DNA from: Polyodon spathula
Taxonomy: Eukaryota; Chordata; Actinopteri; Acipenseriformes; Polyodontidae
Length of the DNA stretch: 64,000 nucleotides
Assembly (NCBI RefSeq): GCF_017654505.1
Contig: NC_054534.1
Coordinates: 11,661,571-11,725,570, forward strand
Direction of reading: 5' to 3'
The notes under the pieces were generated by a model, which saw nothing but the letters and a program-made list of their open reading frames with translations, ran no database searches and was not told the origin of the DNA. The translations under genes and the position numbers were made by a program. Numbering within the stretch: position 1 is the stretch's first letter; every line of letters begins with the position of its first letter. This document shows positions 36,325-50,687 of this stretch, in pieces.

Positions 36325-39300
36325 GTAAACACTCAACGTTTGTAGGCATTCAACAGTTATGAATGCCGTTTTGAAAACATTAACATTAACGTGAACACGG
36401 TGTACAGCGAGCAGGAGTTGTCATTTCTCTCAGGTCTTCTTTATTGACTGTTGCTTTGTTTTTTGAGACGCTATTTATCGGTCATTTTGTTTATTATTAT
36501 GAATGTCAGGACACCAAGACTTTCAGGAAAACTAAAACTGTAAACATATTTTAATGTCCTTCTAACGACCTCAAGACGACAAAAAAAAAAAAAAAAAAAA
36601 AAAAAAAAACAGCATTGTGCAGGGTATGTGAGAGATGGGGTTTATACTGTACAATTTGTGTTTAGCCATTCTAACTGGGAGAGTAGTGTGACAGAAGTGA
36701 GATTTACTATTACATTCAGATAAATGGCCTAGCTAAATGATAATGCATTTGAAGTGGAACTCGTCGTGCAGTTTCGCTAGTAGGCAATACAAAACATAAG
36801 TGAATAGTAGCGATTGCATTAATTGTTTAAGTATCAGTGAGTACACTTTTAAATTATTTGTAATGGAACAATATAATGCAATATGCCAGGCTTGGTTTTG
36901 GGATGTATTGTGTCTCTGACTTCCTCAACACACGAAGGCTGTGTTATGTTGTCTGTTGTGTTTTGCGAATAATTTCAGCACTACTCTAGCTGTGATTCTT
37001 GACGCGCTGCAGTGTCTGCACTTTACAGCTGTATATCTCTTTCCAATCTGGGACTTTGTTTTCTAACCAACCGATGATTACTTATTTAACTTAACACCCA
37101 GTATGAATTGGGAAAACTACAAGTGAGTTTACTGGTTTAAAGAATAAAGTACCTGAGACAAGTCATGAGTATTACTAGAAAAAAAAAAAAAAAAAAAAAA
37201 ATGAAAAACATATTGTAAACCTCGGGAGACTGTTGCAGTAAACACACTTGCTCGTAGGCGAGTCTAATGCAAACAGTAAAACACTTTATTTTTTTTTAAG
37301 AATGGACAGATCAGCCAGTCACATTTCGAATAACCCAGTTGAGATGCATCACACTGTGTCAATTGGGGCCATGTTTATAAACAGCTGGAGAATACTGCGG
37401 GCACTTGGTGTAATGTTAAGCTTGAAGGTCACACTGTGATTACAGTCGCTGAGCTATTCATTTTGCACTGGCCAACACTACTGTACATCCGAAATGATTA
37501 GACTTAGGATGTAAACGTTTCTAGCCAGTAGTCTAGACTGTGCATTGACTGGAAATGGCCTGTTCTATTTTTAGAAACTTAATTCTCAGAAAGGAAAGGT
37601 GTCTCTAAGTCTTTCTTTGGTTCTAGACAAAAATGAATTACAACTCTGTTTTATGCCAACCGTCACCTTATCTATTGAGGACATCTCATCTTTAATACAT
37701 GTGCTTTTTGCTAGTTATCCAGTGTTAAAATAATTTTTGCATAGCTCAGTATGGTTCTACATAAATTAATGTGCTGTTAGTTTGCATAATTGTGACTCCC
37801 AAAGACATTCAAATAAGAAAGTTTTACTAAGCTCATCATCACTAATACAGTAAGTGCTGCAAATTTATTCCAGTTATACTAGAGTATAATCTCCTAACTC
37901 TTAACTGTTAAAACAAGCAAGCATTTGTATTTGTTCAGGAGATCAAGATATCAGAATTTTTGATATAAAGATGTATTCTTATAGATAAATGAGGAATACT
38001 ACTCTGCAGTGAAGTACAGTGATTGAGCACCGCCCGGCCTCCGGCACACTGAGCACTGCCTGGCATGCCCCTTCTTAATATTGCAGCTTGTTCTTGACTG
38101 CAGCATGTCCAGTACCACGTGCAGTATGTGGTACTAGATTTCCAGTAGTTACAGAATCCCTGTGAAACTTAACAACATATATTCATAAAGCAGTATGGGG
38201 TCATGCACGCCAAACTGACTAATAGTTAGGGTCTGATGATGCCACAAATATTGTTAAATACATTTAGCAACCCAGTTAATTTTTATACATTTATATATTC
38301 CCCACTAATATTAATAATAAAAAACGATGGTACTGTCAGGGCTTTCCTGGGAAGAATAGCAATACAGTACCTTTAGAGTTACAAATATATACTGGGCAAA
38401 TCCTGTGTTTGCCAAAAACAGGCACCTTTGAGAAGTGATGTTTTTAAAATCCAAAACACTAGAGACCTGTAAAGAGATGTTCCACAAATAACTACACTCA
38501 AGTGGCAGAAGTTAGTGGCACTAGTTAACTGGGCCAAGTTTTGGGATTACCCCTTTGTAATTTATATATGGTATCTCTTATTTCCATATGAGACACTGAA
38601 CCTATTTTGTTTGTTCTGGTTGGGCTGTCACTTTGCAAACTTAATTAGTGCAAGAAGAGTTAATCTCTTCATATAGAAAATAGAAATGAAACTTGTTGAA
38701 GAATGTATCAACAGATCGGTGACATGCTGTGTTTAAGTACTATGCCAGGGTAAAAAAAAAGTTAAGCTTCAAACAGGCATAATGAAGTTGTCATCATCCC
38801 TTAACAATGAATCATATCCCTTTGAAAATATGACTTTAGGCCTATATTGCCCACCATGGTGGAATCTTGTCAGGTCAAACAGGTTGAGTAACGTGCCATG
38901 TAAACATGCAGTGTGAAGAATCTGGAAACGGGAACGCTAACTGAACATGCACTGTTCTAATTAACTTAGTAACAGCTTTCTTTAACCTTGTGTCTTGCTA
39001 TATTTTTCAGTGTCACTCTGCCCCCTGTTGACACATAAGAAAGATTGTTTGGGCAGTAATGTGTTGAAGAGTTGGCTTGTATTCATTTGTGTCTGTCTAA
39101 ACTTTCTCATGTCTTGTGGCTGGTGTTTAATTGAGATTAGACTGCTCTTCAGCTCCCCTGCAATGAGAAAGCTGCAGGTTGTTAATGTCAAGATCTGTAT
39201 AAGAGTATTGTGCAAAACCACAAGAGTAGGGCCCCCAAGATTTTATATATATATATTTTATATATATATGATGTATACCCTGTTTGCTGAAGTTTTATGT

Positions 39301-42300
39301 CTTTGGAAAATATAAACTAGTACATTATTTAGTGTGTTTCATGTTTACATTTCTACTGGTCTTTTGTATAAAAACAACCTACAGTAGAATCTGAAATGCA
39401 TGTGTTTGAGCTAATGAAGAAGCTTGAACCCAGCTGTGTTAGTAAGAGGTAAGCTTGTGCCAAAGAGAAAATATCTGATCCACAAATTTCCTGTGTTCTG
39501 GGATAATTAGTCTAGTAGACAAATGGAAAGCTAAACATTTCATTTTACCACACAAATTCTCAGCAATTAGAATAATCCTTCCACGTACCTTTACAGCATG
39601 TGCTGGCTTAAACTTGTACTGCAGAGCTGAGGCATATTTGCACCACTGATCCCACTTTTCCTGGCGTTCCGTGTTTTGCTTCATTCTTTACTAAATAAAA
39701 AATAGCTAATATATTGACAGTTTTTAGTTATTTTTTTTTGTACCAATGAAATGTTTTTACTGAAAGGAATAATAATACTATGGTAGCCTAGTTAAAGCAT
39801 GGGCAAGTACAGCTTTAACAATTTCCTGCATGCATTTTGGTGACTGCAGAAAGCATTTACCATGCCTGTGGAGAACCCTGCCTACGAAGCACTTGCATGT
39901 TTACCCTCAGCAGCCGTCAATAGCAAGTTTTCTAAAGTGTATAACTTGTTTGTGTTTGTTACTCCCTTTTTCTGCCTGGGAAAGGGGATTGTCAAGATGT
40001 AGACTGGGATGCCCTTATAGCATCACCCCCCCCCCCCAGGGATTGTGCACATTCCTGCACCTGTCATGAATTAGGCACCCTGACATTAGGGTTCATTAAA
40101 ACCACTCTTGCACCACCATCCACCTTTGCCTTTAATAGCTTTTGTAGCTTAGGTTTATTGCTTGGATCATAAAATGCCATGTGGCAAGGTTCTACCTCTA
40201 AGTAAACTTAAGAGTTATTCATTTGGAGTCGTTGTGGTGGTCTTTCTGCAGTAGACCTGTCTTTGTGCCTTTTTATGTTGGTGAAAGATTAAGTGCACTT
40301 GAAAGGTGCTGGATCAGTAGCACTCACTGGGGACTTTAAGGCTGTCTGTTTATCCACTAAGTATGTTAGCAGTAGCAGACAGATCTCAAGCTTCCCCAAT
40401 CTGTCTTGCCAAATACCTATAGTATGCATTAAACTAGACTTGGGAATCCCTCTGCCCCTTGACAGGAGAGGTAAGTTTAGCCATTTTGTGCCAGTTAGTT
40501 TGTAGAAACTGCCTTCTGCCACCACAGTGTCAAAGCCTGATACCACAGAAACCATTTGAGGGAGTGACTTCATATTTGCAGGTTTTATAAACCCTCCATT
40601 CTGAATGTGCTGGTCACCTGTATGGCTGCCATGTTGAGATTATGCAACCTTTTAAGTTACTGCTGTTCAGAGACAATAGCACTAATGCTTGGAATAGAGT
40701 TGTGTAGTAAACATACATTGTGTTAACCTCTGGCAGTATTAATGTACTTATGAAACTGGACCTGTGGATAACATGCAGGTCTAGTAAATGACTAAAAACT
40801 ACTAAATTGAGTGAATGAACATACCGTAAAACTTAAAATACTCGCCTGGTCTCTATTAAGTGCCAGGGCTGTTAGGAAATAAGAAAAAATAGACGCCGGG
40901 TCTCTCTTAAACGCCGGGTTTTGAATAATAATATAATGCGTGTCATATTGAATGTTCCAGCCAGTACACACACATGGCTGTACAGCGAGCTTACCAATTT
41001 GTTTTTCAACAGCATTGAAGAGACCCTGATCGGATGAATGATAAGAAAACTGAACATAATTTATTTTAAAAGGTACACTTAATGGATACATTTTTTTAAT
41101 GATGTTATTCATTTTAAAACCAGTTGTAAAGCTTATTTGACCGTGCTTTAAGTAAGTAAAATCCAAACTTGTTTTCTGATATTAACAGGGTTGTTTAGTG
41201 TATTTGTATTTTTTTTGTATATTAACAGCATTCCGTGCATTTGAGTCTTTCAATGAATATTCAGATTTTTCTCCTTTTCCAGCATTCTTACTTATCAATG
41301 TACATATTATAAAAACAAATTAGTCACTTTACCTTTGATTTTGTGATCAAAATGCATTTGTGTTGATTTTATTGTTAATCTTTAAACAGTTTGAAGCATT
41401 TTTGAGTGTGTTGTGGGCCAACAGTATGAACTTATTTTTCGTATTAACAGTATTTCATGGGGTTGTCTTGCAGTGAAGAGTCGTTGCGGGTTAATTTTTC
41501 ATCGATTGTCTGTGCTTATCAATGTACACGTTTTGAGGTGAACAATAAATATAATATACGTTAATAAAGATTATACTTATTGGTTTTATTAATTTTAAAA
41601 CCATGTCTGTTTTGTATTGTGCTGAAAGACTATACAAATATAATAATGTTTACTTTAATACACACTTGTTCTGATATTTACAGTGCTGTCTTTAGTGGAT
41701 TTTACTGTTTTTATTATTAATTAATAATATTAATTAATAATATTTTGTTATTGTATTTCATTACAAACTGTTATTATCCACTGACACAACCTTTGATGAC
41801 ATGGCTGGAATGTTGTAATTTTCTTATATCGTTTCTATAAGGTTGTGTGCAGACAGCTTTTTCATGATTGCATCTGAAGTATATGTTAGTGATCTTACAT
41901 ATTAAACAGTCTCATTTGTCCCCAGTCTCCAATAGGCGCTGGGGCTACTGGCAAATATTATAAATAAACGCTGGGGAGTTTATTTAAAGTTTTATGGTAC
42001 ATACCAGTTTGGGGAATTGCTACCATGTTGGCATCTTGATTAGTGTCTTTAGAAAACAGTCTATTGATAAACACATTAACTGTACAGTATATGATGATAA
42101 TGACAATGATGTTCCCTGCAGGAAGACCTGTTTTATGTGACACATATTTCTTAAAGAAGTATGTTTGCCACAAGACTGTTCAAGATATCTTCTTCCTAAC
42201 TCAAGATACAGCTGTTTAAAGTTAGTGGGATAGTATTTTTCTTGGTCATTATAATATACAAACAATTAAAAACATGTCTAAACATAGTTCTTTGTAGGTT

Positions 42301-45300
42301 CTCTTGGAATAACTAGAACATGTGCTATCACCTGCGAGTCATGTGAAGCATGTTGACATCAAACATCACTTTTTAAAACAGTCCTCTAAATTAGGAAATA
42401 ACTGGGTCCAATTAGAAAGGCTCCAGGTTATAGTTGAAAAAATGCAAATTCTTCTAAAAGAAAAGGAAAAAAAGCAAACAAGTGCCATTATCAAGCATTA
42501 TTTTTGATTAGTACAACATGTGGCACCATTTGTTTAATTAGTTTTTTACTGTAAAAAGACAGTTTTGAATTTCAAATAAACATGAGTCATATCGTATCTA
42601 TAAAGCAAATAATGTAGCCTTCTGGTAACTCAAAGCTTCCATTGTATTTTAATTGAATATATAAATGTTACTTTTACTAGAATGAACCTAGGCATACATT
42701 TAGAAAATAACATGGTCCTTGGCAATGGCAGTTTGTGGTTAATATATAAATATATTAGAAGATGTAGTGCTGTTCTTCTGATTATCTTTAGATCTCATAT
42801 ACTGTAGGCCTGCAACAGTTAACATAAACACACCATCAAAACACAAATGAACTGGGTAAAAGTGGACTTGTTGTCTTTTTTCATTACTACAGCATATGAT
42901 CTACCTTAATTTTTATGGGGACGTTTAGATTATCAATAAATCAATCTTGATTTCTTACATAGCACCTTTTGTGATAAATTGCCTCAAAGCGCTTCACAGA
43001 TTAATAAAATAACATGTTTAATAATATAAAAAAACTTTTTAGAGAAATTGTAAAAGGTAAGATGATGAAATATCCATTTAAATTACATACGTTAAAATCA
43101 TTAGTCATTTTAATTCCTAATTAAAAAAACAGTGGCACATAATAAATAATGGGATAGACTGGAAACAAAGCAGTGTGGCAATTTGAAAAGTAAGTAAACT
43201 TCTGAAGAAAAGCAAAACCGAGGAGCCAACATTCCCCCCCCCCCCCCCCCCCCCCCCACACACACACGCATGCACACAAACAGAAAAAGTAAATCTAGCA
43301 TTTACCTTTGTGTAGCTAGGGTATATGCTCAATCTTTGTGATGCAAGATTCCTTTGTAAAAGGCTTAGCTGCAAAATGAAACGTCTAGTCCCTGATTACC
43401 TGCAGCATAGTGCTTGTAAAATCTAATCCTTATTGGGTTGTCTACAGATTTTTGAAGGATAAAAACTTTTAATTTGTTTTCTTTCTCAACTTGAGACTAA
43501 CCAGACTGCACAGTAGGAGTCATACATCTTCAGATTAAGGGTCTGACGCCGTAGTGTAGGTCATGCACTGGAGGTGAATGTGAGCATTATCAGTCCCAAT
43601 GATCAAGCAGATTATTGTGAGTGAGATACTTGAACCAGATAGTGTACAGTCAGAACTCGGATATCCGTTACCCAGATAGACATCAGTCACGTTTTACCGC
43701 ACTTGGATTAAGAATAAAATCAATCCCCATTGTATGTATGTGTAACAAATTAATGTACTTACCCGTCGCATGCGATTTCTGACTCTGTCATCAGTTTTCT
43801 GATGCAAAGCCCATCTCTTCAATGTTACAATTTGTCACAGACCTCTGCATGCCAAATCAGTCTGTGCAGTTATACTGCGCTTCCTCCAGTTTCACCTGAC
43901 AAAGCAAAGAGACAAGCAACGGTAATGTAACAGTTAACCATTAAACAGTTTTCAATACTGTGATGTATTTTTTTTTTTTTTAAATCTGTGATCTTTAGTT
44001 GCTTTTATGCATTTTCATTTGCAAGTGAACTGTGACGTTAGGGCCATGTCGAGCACTATATTCTGCAATACTGAAAACTGACTTTGGATACTGTTTTAAT
44101 TCTGGAATGGGTTAGGTCGGCTGGGGAGTCCTTGGTTCGCCGGGCGCCTGCAGGCTGGCCTGTACACAATTGAAAACTGTGTGGTCCTCTGACACTAAAT
44201 TCTGGCTATGGCTGCATGGTAGGCTTGCAGAGTGAAAAGGAAGGGGACAGCTGACAGCACTCGTTTCGGAGGACGCGAATGCTCGTCTTCGTCTCTCCTG
44301 AGTTAATTCAGGGGTTGCAGTGGTTAAATAACAATTGGAGATTCCAAAAATTGGGAGAAAATTGGAAAGGAATACAAAGAAAATAAGTCTGTAAAGGGTT
44401 AAACGGTACACAAAACCATTAAACAGCTCAGTGTGTCCTAAACGTTTTAACGAAAATGTTCTGTTGGATCCTGTTTGGAGGATGCATTGTAAATCATTGC
44501 AGGTTAAATCTTGATGAGCAAATCAGTCGGTGCGTTTACATGAATGTCAGAATTCCGATAGATTTCCAAAAAGTAATTCAGATATTAAGTCATGTAAACA
44601 CATTTTTTTCCAAAAACTTTTCTGGAAATTCTAAAAGTGAGTTTTCAGAAAACACCACCTAGAATATTCCAATAGTATTGCAAAAACTGATATAATTTGT
44701 CACGCAATCATACTTAATCTGATAGTGTACTGCACATGTGCAAACTCTAACATCATTCCCACACACATGATTATTAAAGCAAAAAAAAAAAAAACAGAGG
44801 CAGTAGTGGTTCAACTTTTTGGAGCCATAGAGTCGAGACTCAGTACCTGAACAGTGGGAGGTGGGAGAACGAGTTTTGTTTTGTTACATTCCTATTTCAA
44901 TGTCCAGAGATTAGCACTCACGTCTTAACTGACTTCTTGAAGTATCACAGCCCAAAACTTATTTTTGGATCGTAAAAAAGATCAACGAAAAAGTTCAAGA
45001 CGAGGATATAAGAAAGTATAATAAGAATCAGTTTTGCTTAGCAAGTTATAGACTGGCGTCTTGTGTAAGGACGGTAATAAAAAGCAGGCTTGTGATGCAC
45101 ATAGTGGGAATGATTCTGGATTATATAATAATGTCTATTCCAAGGGATACTTTCCCGTTGTGTGCTGGATGTCAGATTTCAGTCACCGATCAGTTTCTGC
45201 AGATCCATTTGTTTAGTTAAGGATAAAGTGATATTATTTATTTAAATAAAGTAATAGTATTTGAATAGAAGACACCATTACTATAACTATAGTAGTTCAT

Positions 45301-47265
45301 GCAGAAATTGCCTGTACTGTTGGCGCAGCAAAATAATTCTGTCTAGGTAAAATGCATTTTGAATTTACAGTAGCTTATATGAAGAAACAGGTGAGCTGTT
45401 GCAAGAAGTGGCACATGCTGGGCAATTAGAACCGGAGAGATGTACAGGATAATAATCTTTTGAATACAGCATAATAATTAGCAATTTCGCTAAATCTAAA
45501 ATACCTGAAAATTCGTGCCTCAATCTTGCTGCAGACTGAACCGAGCCCTGTCTGTTACCCTTCTAGTCGCTACTGCATATGTGCAAGTGCTCTACCTTTT
45601 CTGAAAAATGAAATCCATTTAGACAGTTGAACTGATCCGAAATGTAATTGGATTATCTGTTCCAAGTCATGTAAACACAGTGTCGTTTTCAGAAAACCAA
45701 TTTTCTGATTCAGTTTTCCAAATATTTTTGCTTTCTGAAAACTTGATCTCATGTAAACGTGCTGAATGTAAAATGTATAATACATCAGTTCTGTTTTTTT
45801 CCTTGAACGTGTGCATCTCTGTTGAAACTGTTAATGACTCTTCTTCACACAAAAGGTTTAAATTGTTAGTCTGTTAAAAACACACTTGCGTTTCAGCTTA
45901 TCAAGAAAAATGATTGAAAACAATAACCCGATTTCTCCTTCAGTACCTGCAGCTCTGGTAAACGTATTGCATCGCCCCATTGAATTAACTCATTGTGCTT
46001 CATAAAGTCGAATGAAACCTGCTGAATAATGTTCCGCAAACATATTCAACATACTTAACGAAAAACTGCCAAAAAATTAAAAAATGTAACGTTTAGTTTT
46101 TTTTTTTAATCACTTCAATCCTACAATTCTAGGTGATGCAAATCGGTGGTCCATAGCTATCTATCTATAGTGCTGTGCACCCCATCGGTGACACTCTGGT
46201 GTTTTGTGAAGTGATTCCTCCCCTGAAAGTGTTCTTTATGACCCAAACCTGTGCTTGGTAATAAGGATCTGTGGGCCCCATTTTGAGGAAGCACAGTAAA
46301 ACGCAGATGTAAGGACAAAGTACTTCAGGCTGGCGCTGGATTACACCATCCTGTCATCTAGTGAGGAAAAGGAAAAGCTGCTTAGGTAGTTCTTGGATAT
46401 CATGCATGGCAGAGCAGCAGTCCTATGCGCTGGGGAGCTGGCTAATTCACACCTTTCTTACCTCGACAGAATCTGGTTTGGGTCCCACTTTGGCCACAAG
46501 TGGTATGAGTTTGTTGATCTCAGAGTAGCCACCAGTAGACTTTAGTCCACAATTACAAAAAAAAAAAAAAAACGCTGCTTCATTTCTTGAGGGGAAAGTC
46601 AAACCCTTTGCACACTTCTGAGTTCATTAAGATTTGTTTAAACATTATTTTACAGAAGAGCTAGTGAAAAGTGATGTATCCCTCCTATGTGCTGATGAAT
46701 ATCAGACCCTTTTATTAGGAAAGGCTTCAGTGTAGGAAAGATAAGAAGTGTTGATGGGGAAAGGCTTCTGAAAGGATCTGATTAACATCAAAGAAAGCTG
46801 TCGATGTGGAGGGAGATTTACAAGAGCACATTTATCCCAATCTGTGCAGGAAATGCATCAATCAAGATTTAAGACACGGTTAGCTGTGAAACAGAGCAGA
46901 CACTTTCCTGAAATCTTATTGTTCTTCCTCTGTTATCGGTGGTGTAATGTATTATAATGAACAGAGCAGACACTTTCCTGAAATCTTACTGTTCTTCCTC
47001 TGTTATCGGTGGTGTAATGTATTATAATTTTCTCTTTGGCAGAGTCTGGGAAAGTGTAGGTTTAGGAAGGGTTGGATTATGGACTGAAGTTGTACAGGCA
47101 CTGGCAGTGTTATGATGTTAGATCATGTGCACAAGAGACTGGTAACAAACGGAACTTCATTTTAATCATGTAAATGGTGGTTGACCTTAATAACAGCAGA
47201 TGTTAAACTGTCTCCCAAGGGTACTTTTGGTTCAAAAGATTTTTCTTTTTATTTTATTAAAAAAA

Positions 47266-47328
<63 letters not shown>

Positions 47329-48018
47329 TATATATATTAATATATAATGCATACTAGGTTAATGATCCACTTAGATGCACACTCCATATGTGAAATGCAT
47401 TCAGTTTAAAAAAAAAAAATTGAAGTTCATAGATTGCTAATGAAACGACTACCAATTACATAAGCAATGACTGCTCTGAAACGGGAGCAGATATACAATT
47501 TTGCAAGAGAAAACACTGGAAATTGTCATGCTTTTTGAAGCAGTTTGCTTTAGCAGTGCAGTGTGATTTTATAAAAACACAGAAAGACCTTTGATAATAT
47601 TATGCATGAGAGAAAAAAAGAAAAAGTTCCAAGAAAGTTTCTGAGTCTCTCAGTACATTATGTGTGTGTTCGTGACAAGCCAGCTACTGTACATTGTGCA
47701 CACAACAGCACAGTCCTTGCCACTGGCTCTTTCTCTGTGACAGTGAGCCTGTGGGCTGACATAAAGTGCAGTCTGTTGTTAACTGGTAGATGGGAGCATG
47801 CCAGAAGCTCAGCAGACAGAACTAATGTCGGGGGCGGGGGGGGGATTTTTTCCTGCCCCTGGCTCTCGTCCTTCCATTTTCGTTTTCTTGAAGAAAGTTT
47901 TTAGTGGCATGTCACAGTTTTGAACTTGTTGTCTTGCAGGTCAGCAAGTACGACGGCATGCCGGCTGGCGCAAGACCAAGCCCATGACACGCAGCTCATT
48001 ACTGTGGAGGAGAAACTG
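36242..48018 (+). CDS. ndufs4: NADH dehydrogenase iron-sulfur protein 4 (complex I 18-kDa accessory subunit), exons 1-2 only
   Basis: Two exons join in frame. Exon 1 gives MASSMSLLVLKRASLLNTAT and KSLLIPI, a basic, Ser/Leu-rich mitochondrial presequence. Exon 2 gives ACRLAQDQAHDTQLITVEEK, matching the human NDUFS4 segment [20 protein letters not shown]. Ndufs4 is a matrix-side accessory subunit of respiratory complex I, needed for its assembly and stability. The remaining exons (starting DITTLTG in human) are not found up to 64000 and lie beyond the window. The position directly downstream of fst agrees with the human gene order. Confidence 0.93.
40824..41997. mobile_element. DNA transposon with terminal inverted repeats, non-autonomous
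   Basis: The left end CCGTAAAACTTAAAATA mirrors the right end TATTTAAAGTTTTATGG. Further in, CTCGCCTGGTCTC and GCGCTGGGG mirror loosely. About 1.17 kb, no transposase. TACATA-like flanks hint at a short target duplication. The superfamily is not certain (hAT-like). Confidence 0.7.
42930..43010 (+). repeat. Dispersed retroposon fragment
   Basis: TACATAGCACCTTTTGTGAT followed by CTCAAAGCGCTTCACAGA is the familiar fish motif of a 'tatagcgcctt...caaagcgcttcacag' type. Family not assigned. Confidence 0.55.
43234..43257. repeat. Poly(C) tract of 24 bases
   Basis: An uninterrupted C run followed by a CA-rich stretch. The G-rich strand could form a quadruplex. Confidence 0.95.
44105..44400 (+). mobile_element. 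SINE-like retroposon
   Basis: Contains CACTCGTTTCGGAGGACGCG, CTCCTGAGTTAATTCAGGGG and TTGGAGATTCCAAAAATTGG. This looks like a fish SINE body; no box A/B pair was confirmed. Confidence 0.5.
44530..45763. mobile_element. MITE-like element with GTGCGTTTACATG ends
   Basis: The left end GGTGCGTTTACATG mirrors the right end CATGTAAACGTGCT. Internal copies of CATGTAAACAC occur on both sides (about 44590 and 45665), so the ends are compound. No transposase is seen. Confidence 0.75.
46890..47029 (+). repeat. 70-bp tandem duplication
   Basis: ACAGAGCAGACACTTTCCTG through GGTGGTGTAATGTATTATAA occurs twice in succession with one substitution, so the copy is recent. Confidence 0.97.
47258..47326. repeat. 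Poly(A) followed by (TA)n
   Basis: About 24 A residues then about 20 TA units. Confidence 0.95.
47940..48018 (+). CDS. ndufs4: ndufs4 exon 2: start of mature protein
   Basis: Between acceptor CTTGCAG and donor GTAAGG. It encodes SASTTACRLAQDQAHDTQLI and TVEEKL. Other frames contain stops, and the frame used continues exon 1. Confidence 0.93.
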
Positions 48019-48116
48019 GTAAGGATATGCTGAACACTGCCTCAGGGGAACAATGCCATTGCATTAGCATTCATTTAGGTCAGTAATGCTCTTCCCAACT
48101 GCAAAGCTAAAGGAAG

Positions 48117-48255
48117 CAAGTGTGGAAGATGCTGTAAGGGAATTCATTTGGAAGCTCTGAAGCAAGTGTGGAAGACACTGTAATGGAATTAATTTGGAAG
48201 CTCTGGAACAAGTGTGGAAGACGTTTTAATGGAATTCATTTGGAAGCTCTGAAGT
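48117..48255 (+). repeat. 46-bp tandem repeat, three units
   Basis: GCAAGTGTGGAAGA and GGAATTCATTTGGAAGCTCT recur three times with small changes. Confidence 0.9.
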
Positions 48256-49775
48256 GGGGCGTGAGAGGGCAGGGGTTAAAAGGTCTCAAGGCTCTCATTT
48301 TGTTTTATACCCATTTGTATCAAAACTCTGTGTGTTTCAGAAACGTTGGGGTTGGGTGGCTTGGTGACTTAGTGGATTGGCACTGAAATAGGATAGACCC
48401 TTTCAGCACTGAGTCAATCCCAGACATTTTGATGTGTTTCCTGGTTTGGTGGTTTCCTGTCACTGAAGTCGTTGTCATGAGTTCACTGCTGATCTTACAC
48501 ATTTTTTGAAATAGCAACGGAACATATTCTGGATTAGTTTAGGCCCTTTTTTGCTGTGCCTTTTATCAAATCCATAATCAGAATGAAACAAACGGGTTGG
48601 GGGAAGTAAACTGGTGCACAGCTAAACGTTTCTAAATAAAGAAGCCAGTTTTATCTGGTCACATCCAAGTTGCCCCATCAGGACAAGTTTTTAGTTTTTC
48701 TGCTATTGCAGTCGTACCACTGAATGAAAAGCAGAAAAATGAAAAACTGTGTTCATTGCAATGCCCAAATGGAAGTGCTCAATTTTCAGAACAGCAAACA
48801 GAGGACTGTAACATGAAAGAGGTTGTTTACAGTATGGGCATGCTGTGTAACTGGTTTACATTGTGATCACTTTGCTTGCTTAACCATTAAGATTAGTGCC
48901 CAATTGAGTTCGTATATATTTGATGTAACTGAGCGCAGGTGACATCTGGGGTGGGTTAGGCACATGAAGCTGTGCAGGATGAGGTTTCCTTCAGAAGATT
49001 TGCAGGTGTAACATAATATCTGTGCTCTCATTACAAATTCATAGTATTCCTGCAAGTTTCACTCTGTGGATGGTATTATGCTATGAACCTGTCACATCAG
49101 TGCACATTCTTCTAATTGGAACAACAGAACTGTTGGGGAATGTTATCTTCCCATCACACTCCGAATGGTGTTGGGGCAATAGAATATTTTGATTTATTTA
49201 GATTTTTGGGATGGGGTGGGAAAAAAGCTGGTTTGATGCAAATGTTACATGATTTGATAACAAAAAAAGTGTTGCAGCAGGGTTTGTCCAACAGAATTTT
49301 TTTTTTTTTTTTAACAAGAGCACCTACATTAAAAAATTTGACAGGTTTAGAATATATGTAGGGGCTGTTCAGATGGAAATGTTTGCACGTATTGTTAAGA
49401 CACATTGGTGCTGTATTGCTCCCAGTTTAGCAAGATTTAGTACCCCTTAACTAGGAATGATGTCTGCTCAAGTTAACAGCATGGACTTGGTCTTTTTCAG
49501 AGGTATGTTGAACATGGATTTTCATGTGTGTACTGGGTTTTCGTACCCTTACACTTCAGTGTTTTTCTTGAACTAGACAGTCCTATTTATATTTATGACC
49601 AGTTGCAATTTTTCAGATGCACAACACAACTTTAAGCACACTTAATCAGTCAAATATCCTGGATCTCGGTAACAATGTCCCTTCTTCCCTACAGCACACC
49701 CCAGTGATTCATCAGGAGTGATCATAACCGTTCACCATTTAGTAGCTTGAAGAAAAAAAAGAAAATAGTAGTACA

Positions 49776-49962
49776 TACTGGCAGTCAATGGCATTGTCTA
49801 GTAAAGAAAATACCAGTGTACTGTAAACTTACTGTATACTGACAATCAGTGGGATTGTCTAGTAAAGGAAATACCAGTGTACTGTATACTGACAATGGGA
49901 TTATCTAGTAAAGAAAACACCAGTGTACTGTATACTGACAATCAACGGGATTGTCTAATAAA
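49776..49962 (+). repeat. Tandem repeat of about 50 bp, four units
   Basis: TACCAGTGTACTGTATACTG and GGGATTGTCTAGTAAAG recur in order, with small indels. Confidence 0.9.
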
Positions 49963-50687
49963 GTCTGCTTTACTGACGTAAACAAGGCTGTGAATGTGAA
50001 AGGTGGATAATTAACATTTGGACATTCAAAGATCATGAAGCTGTCAGTCATGTTTGCAAATCTTATCATCACATCTTTGGGCGCAGTCAACATGTGCTGT
50101 CAAACCATTGCGTGTTAAACCCCTGTCTGTCACGGGAGATTTAGTGGCCCACTAGCGTGGGAGGTATTTCATTCATACTGCACATATTTACTCTTCTCGT
50201 GCCAAATTGTTGCCCCTTTGTATAGGGAATGGGGCCACTGCTATAATTCATAATGTTATCTAACTTTTACTAGAGTTTCAAAGTGTCTTTTCTTTAACAT
50301 GAAAGGAATGACTTGAAAGGTGCAGGATGTTGACCTTGTGTGGCTGTGAATTCTTGTGAGGCAGAGAAAGTTCATTGATTGGAAAATAAGGGTTTGCTTA
50401 ATAACGTTGGAGCAGAATGAAACGCCTCTTTCTAAACTGTACCCAGGAGTTAACAGAGATGTTTACCGAGTGCATAACACTTCCATAGCCGCTTCTCAAA
50501 ACCAAAAGGTTAAACACTATATAAAAGCATTAATAATCATACTGTAAGCTTTTCTAGAAGCACTGACAAGTTTGTTGAAGGGTTTGATTGCATGCACTGA
50601 GCAATCACATGCCAAATAGTGAACTGCAGTACAATACTCCACACATTGTTTGAACCAAGCCATTTAAGTAGCTGCATAGAGGGAGCA

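Larger units (their letters stand above)
36325..47939 (+). other. ndufs4: ndufs4 intron 1 (11.6 kb)
   Basis: Contains poly(A) runs at 36581-36609 and 37179-37200, the DNA transposons at 40824-41997 and 44530-45763, a SINE at 44100-44400 and a 70-bp duplication at 46890-47029. I see no coding sequence in 37450-40800. Confidence 0.8.

Noticed and set aside
47602..47904. An open frame of 100 codons just before ndufs4 exon 2
   Set aside because: No family similarity and no splice borders; the real exon starts at 47940 in another arrangement.
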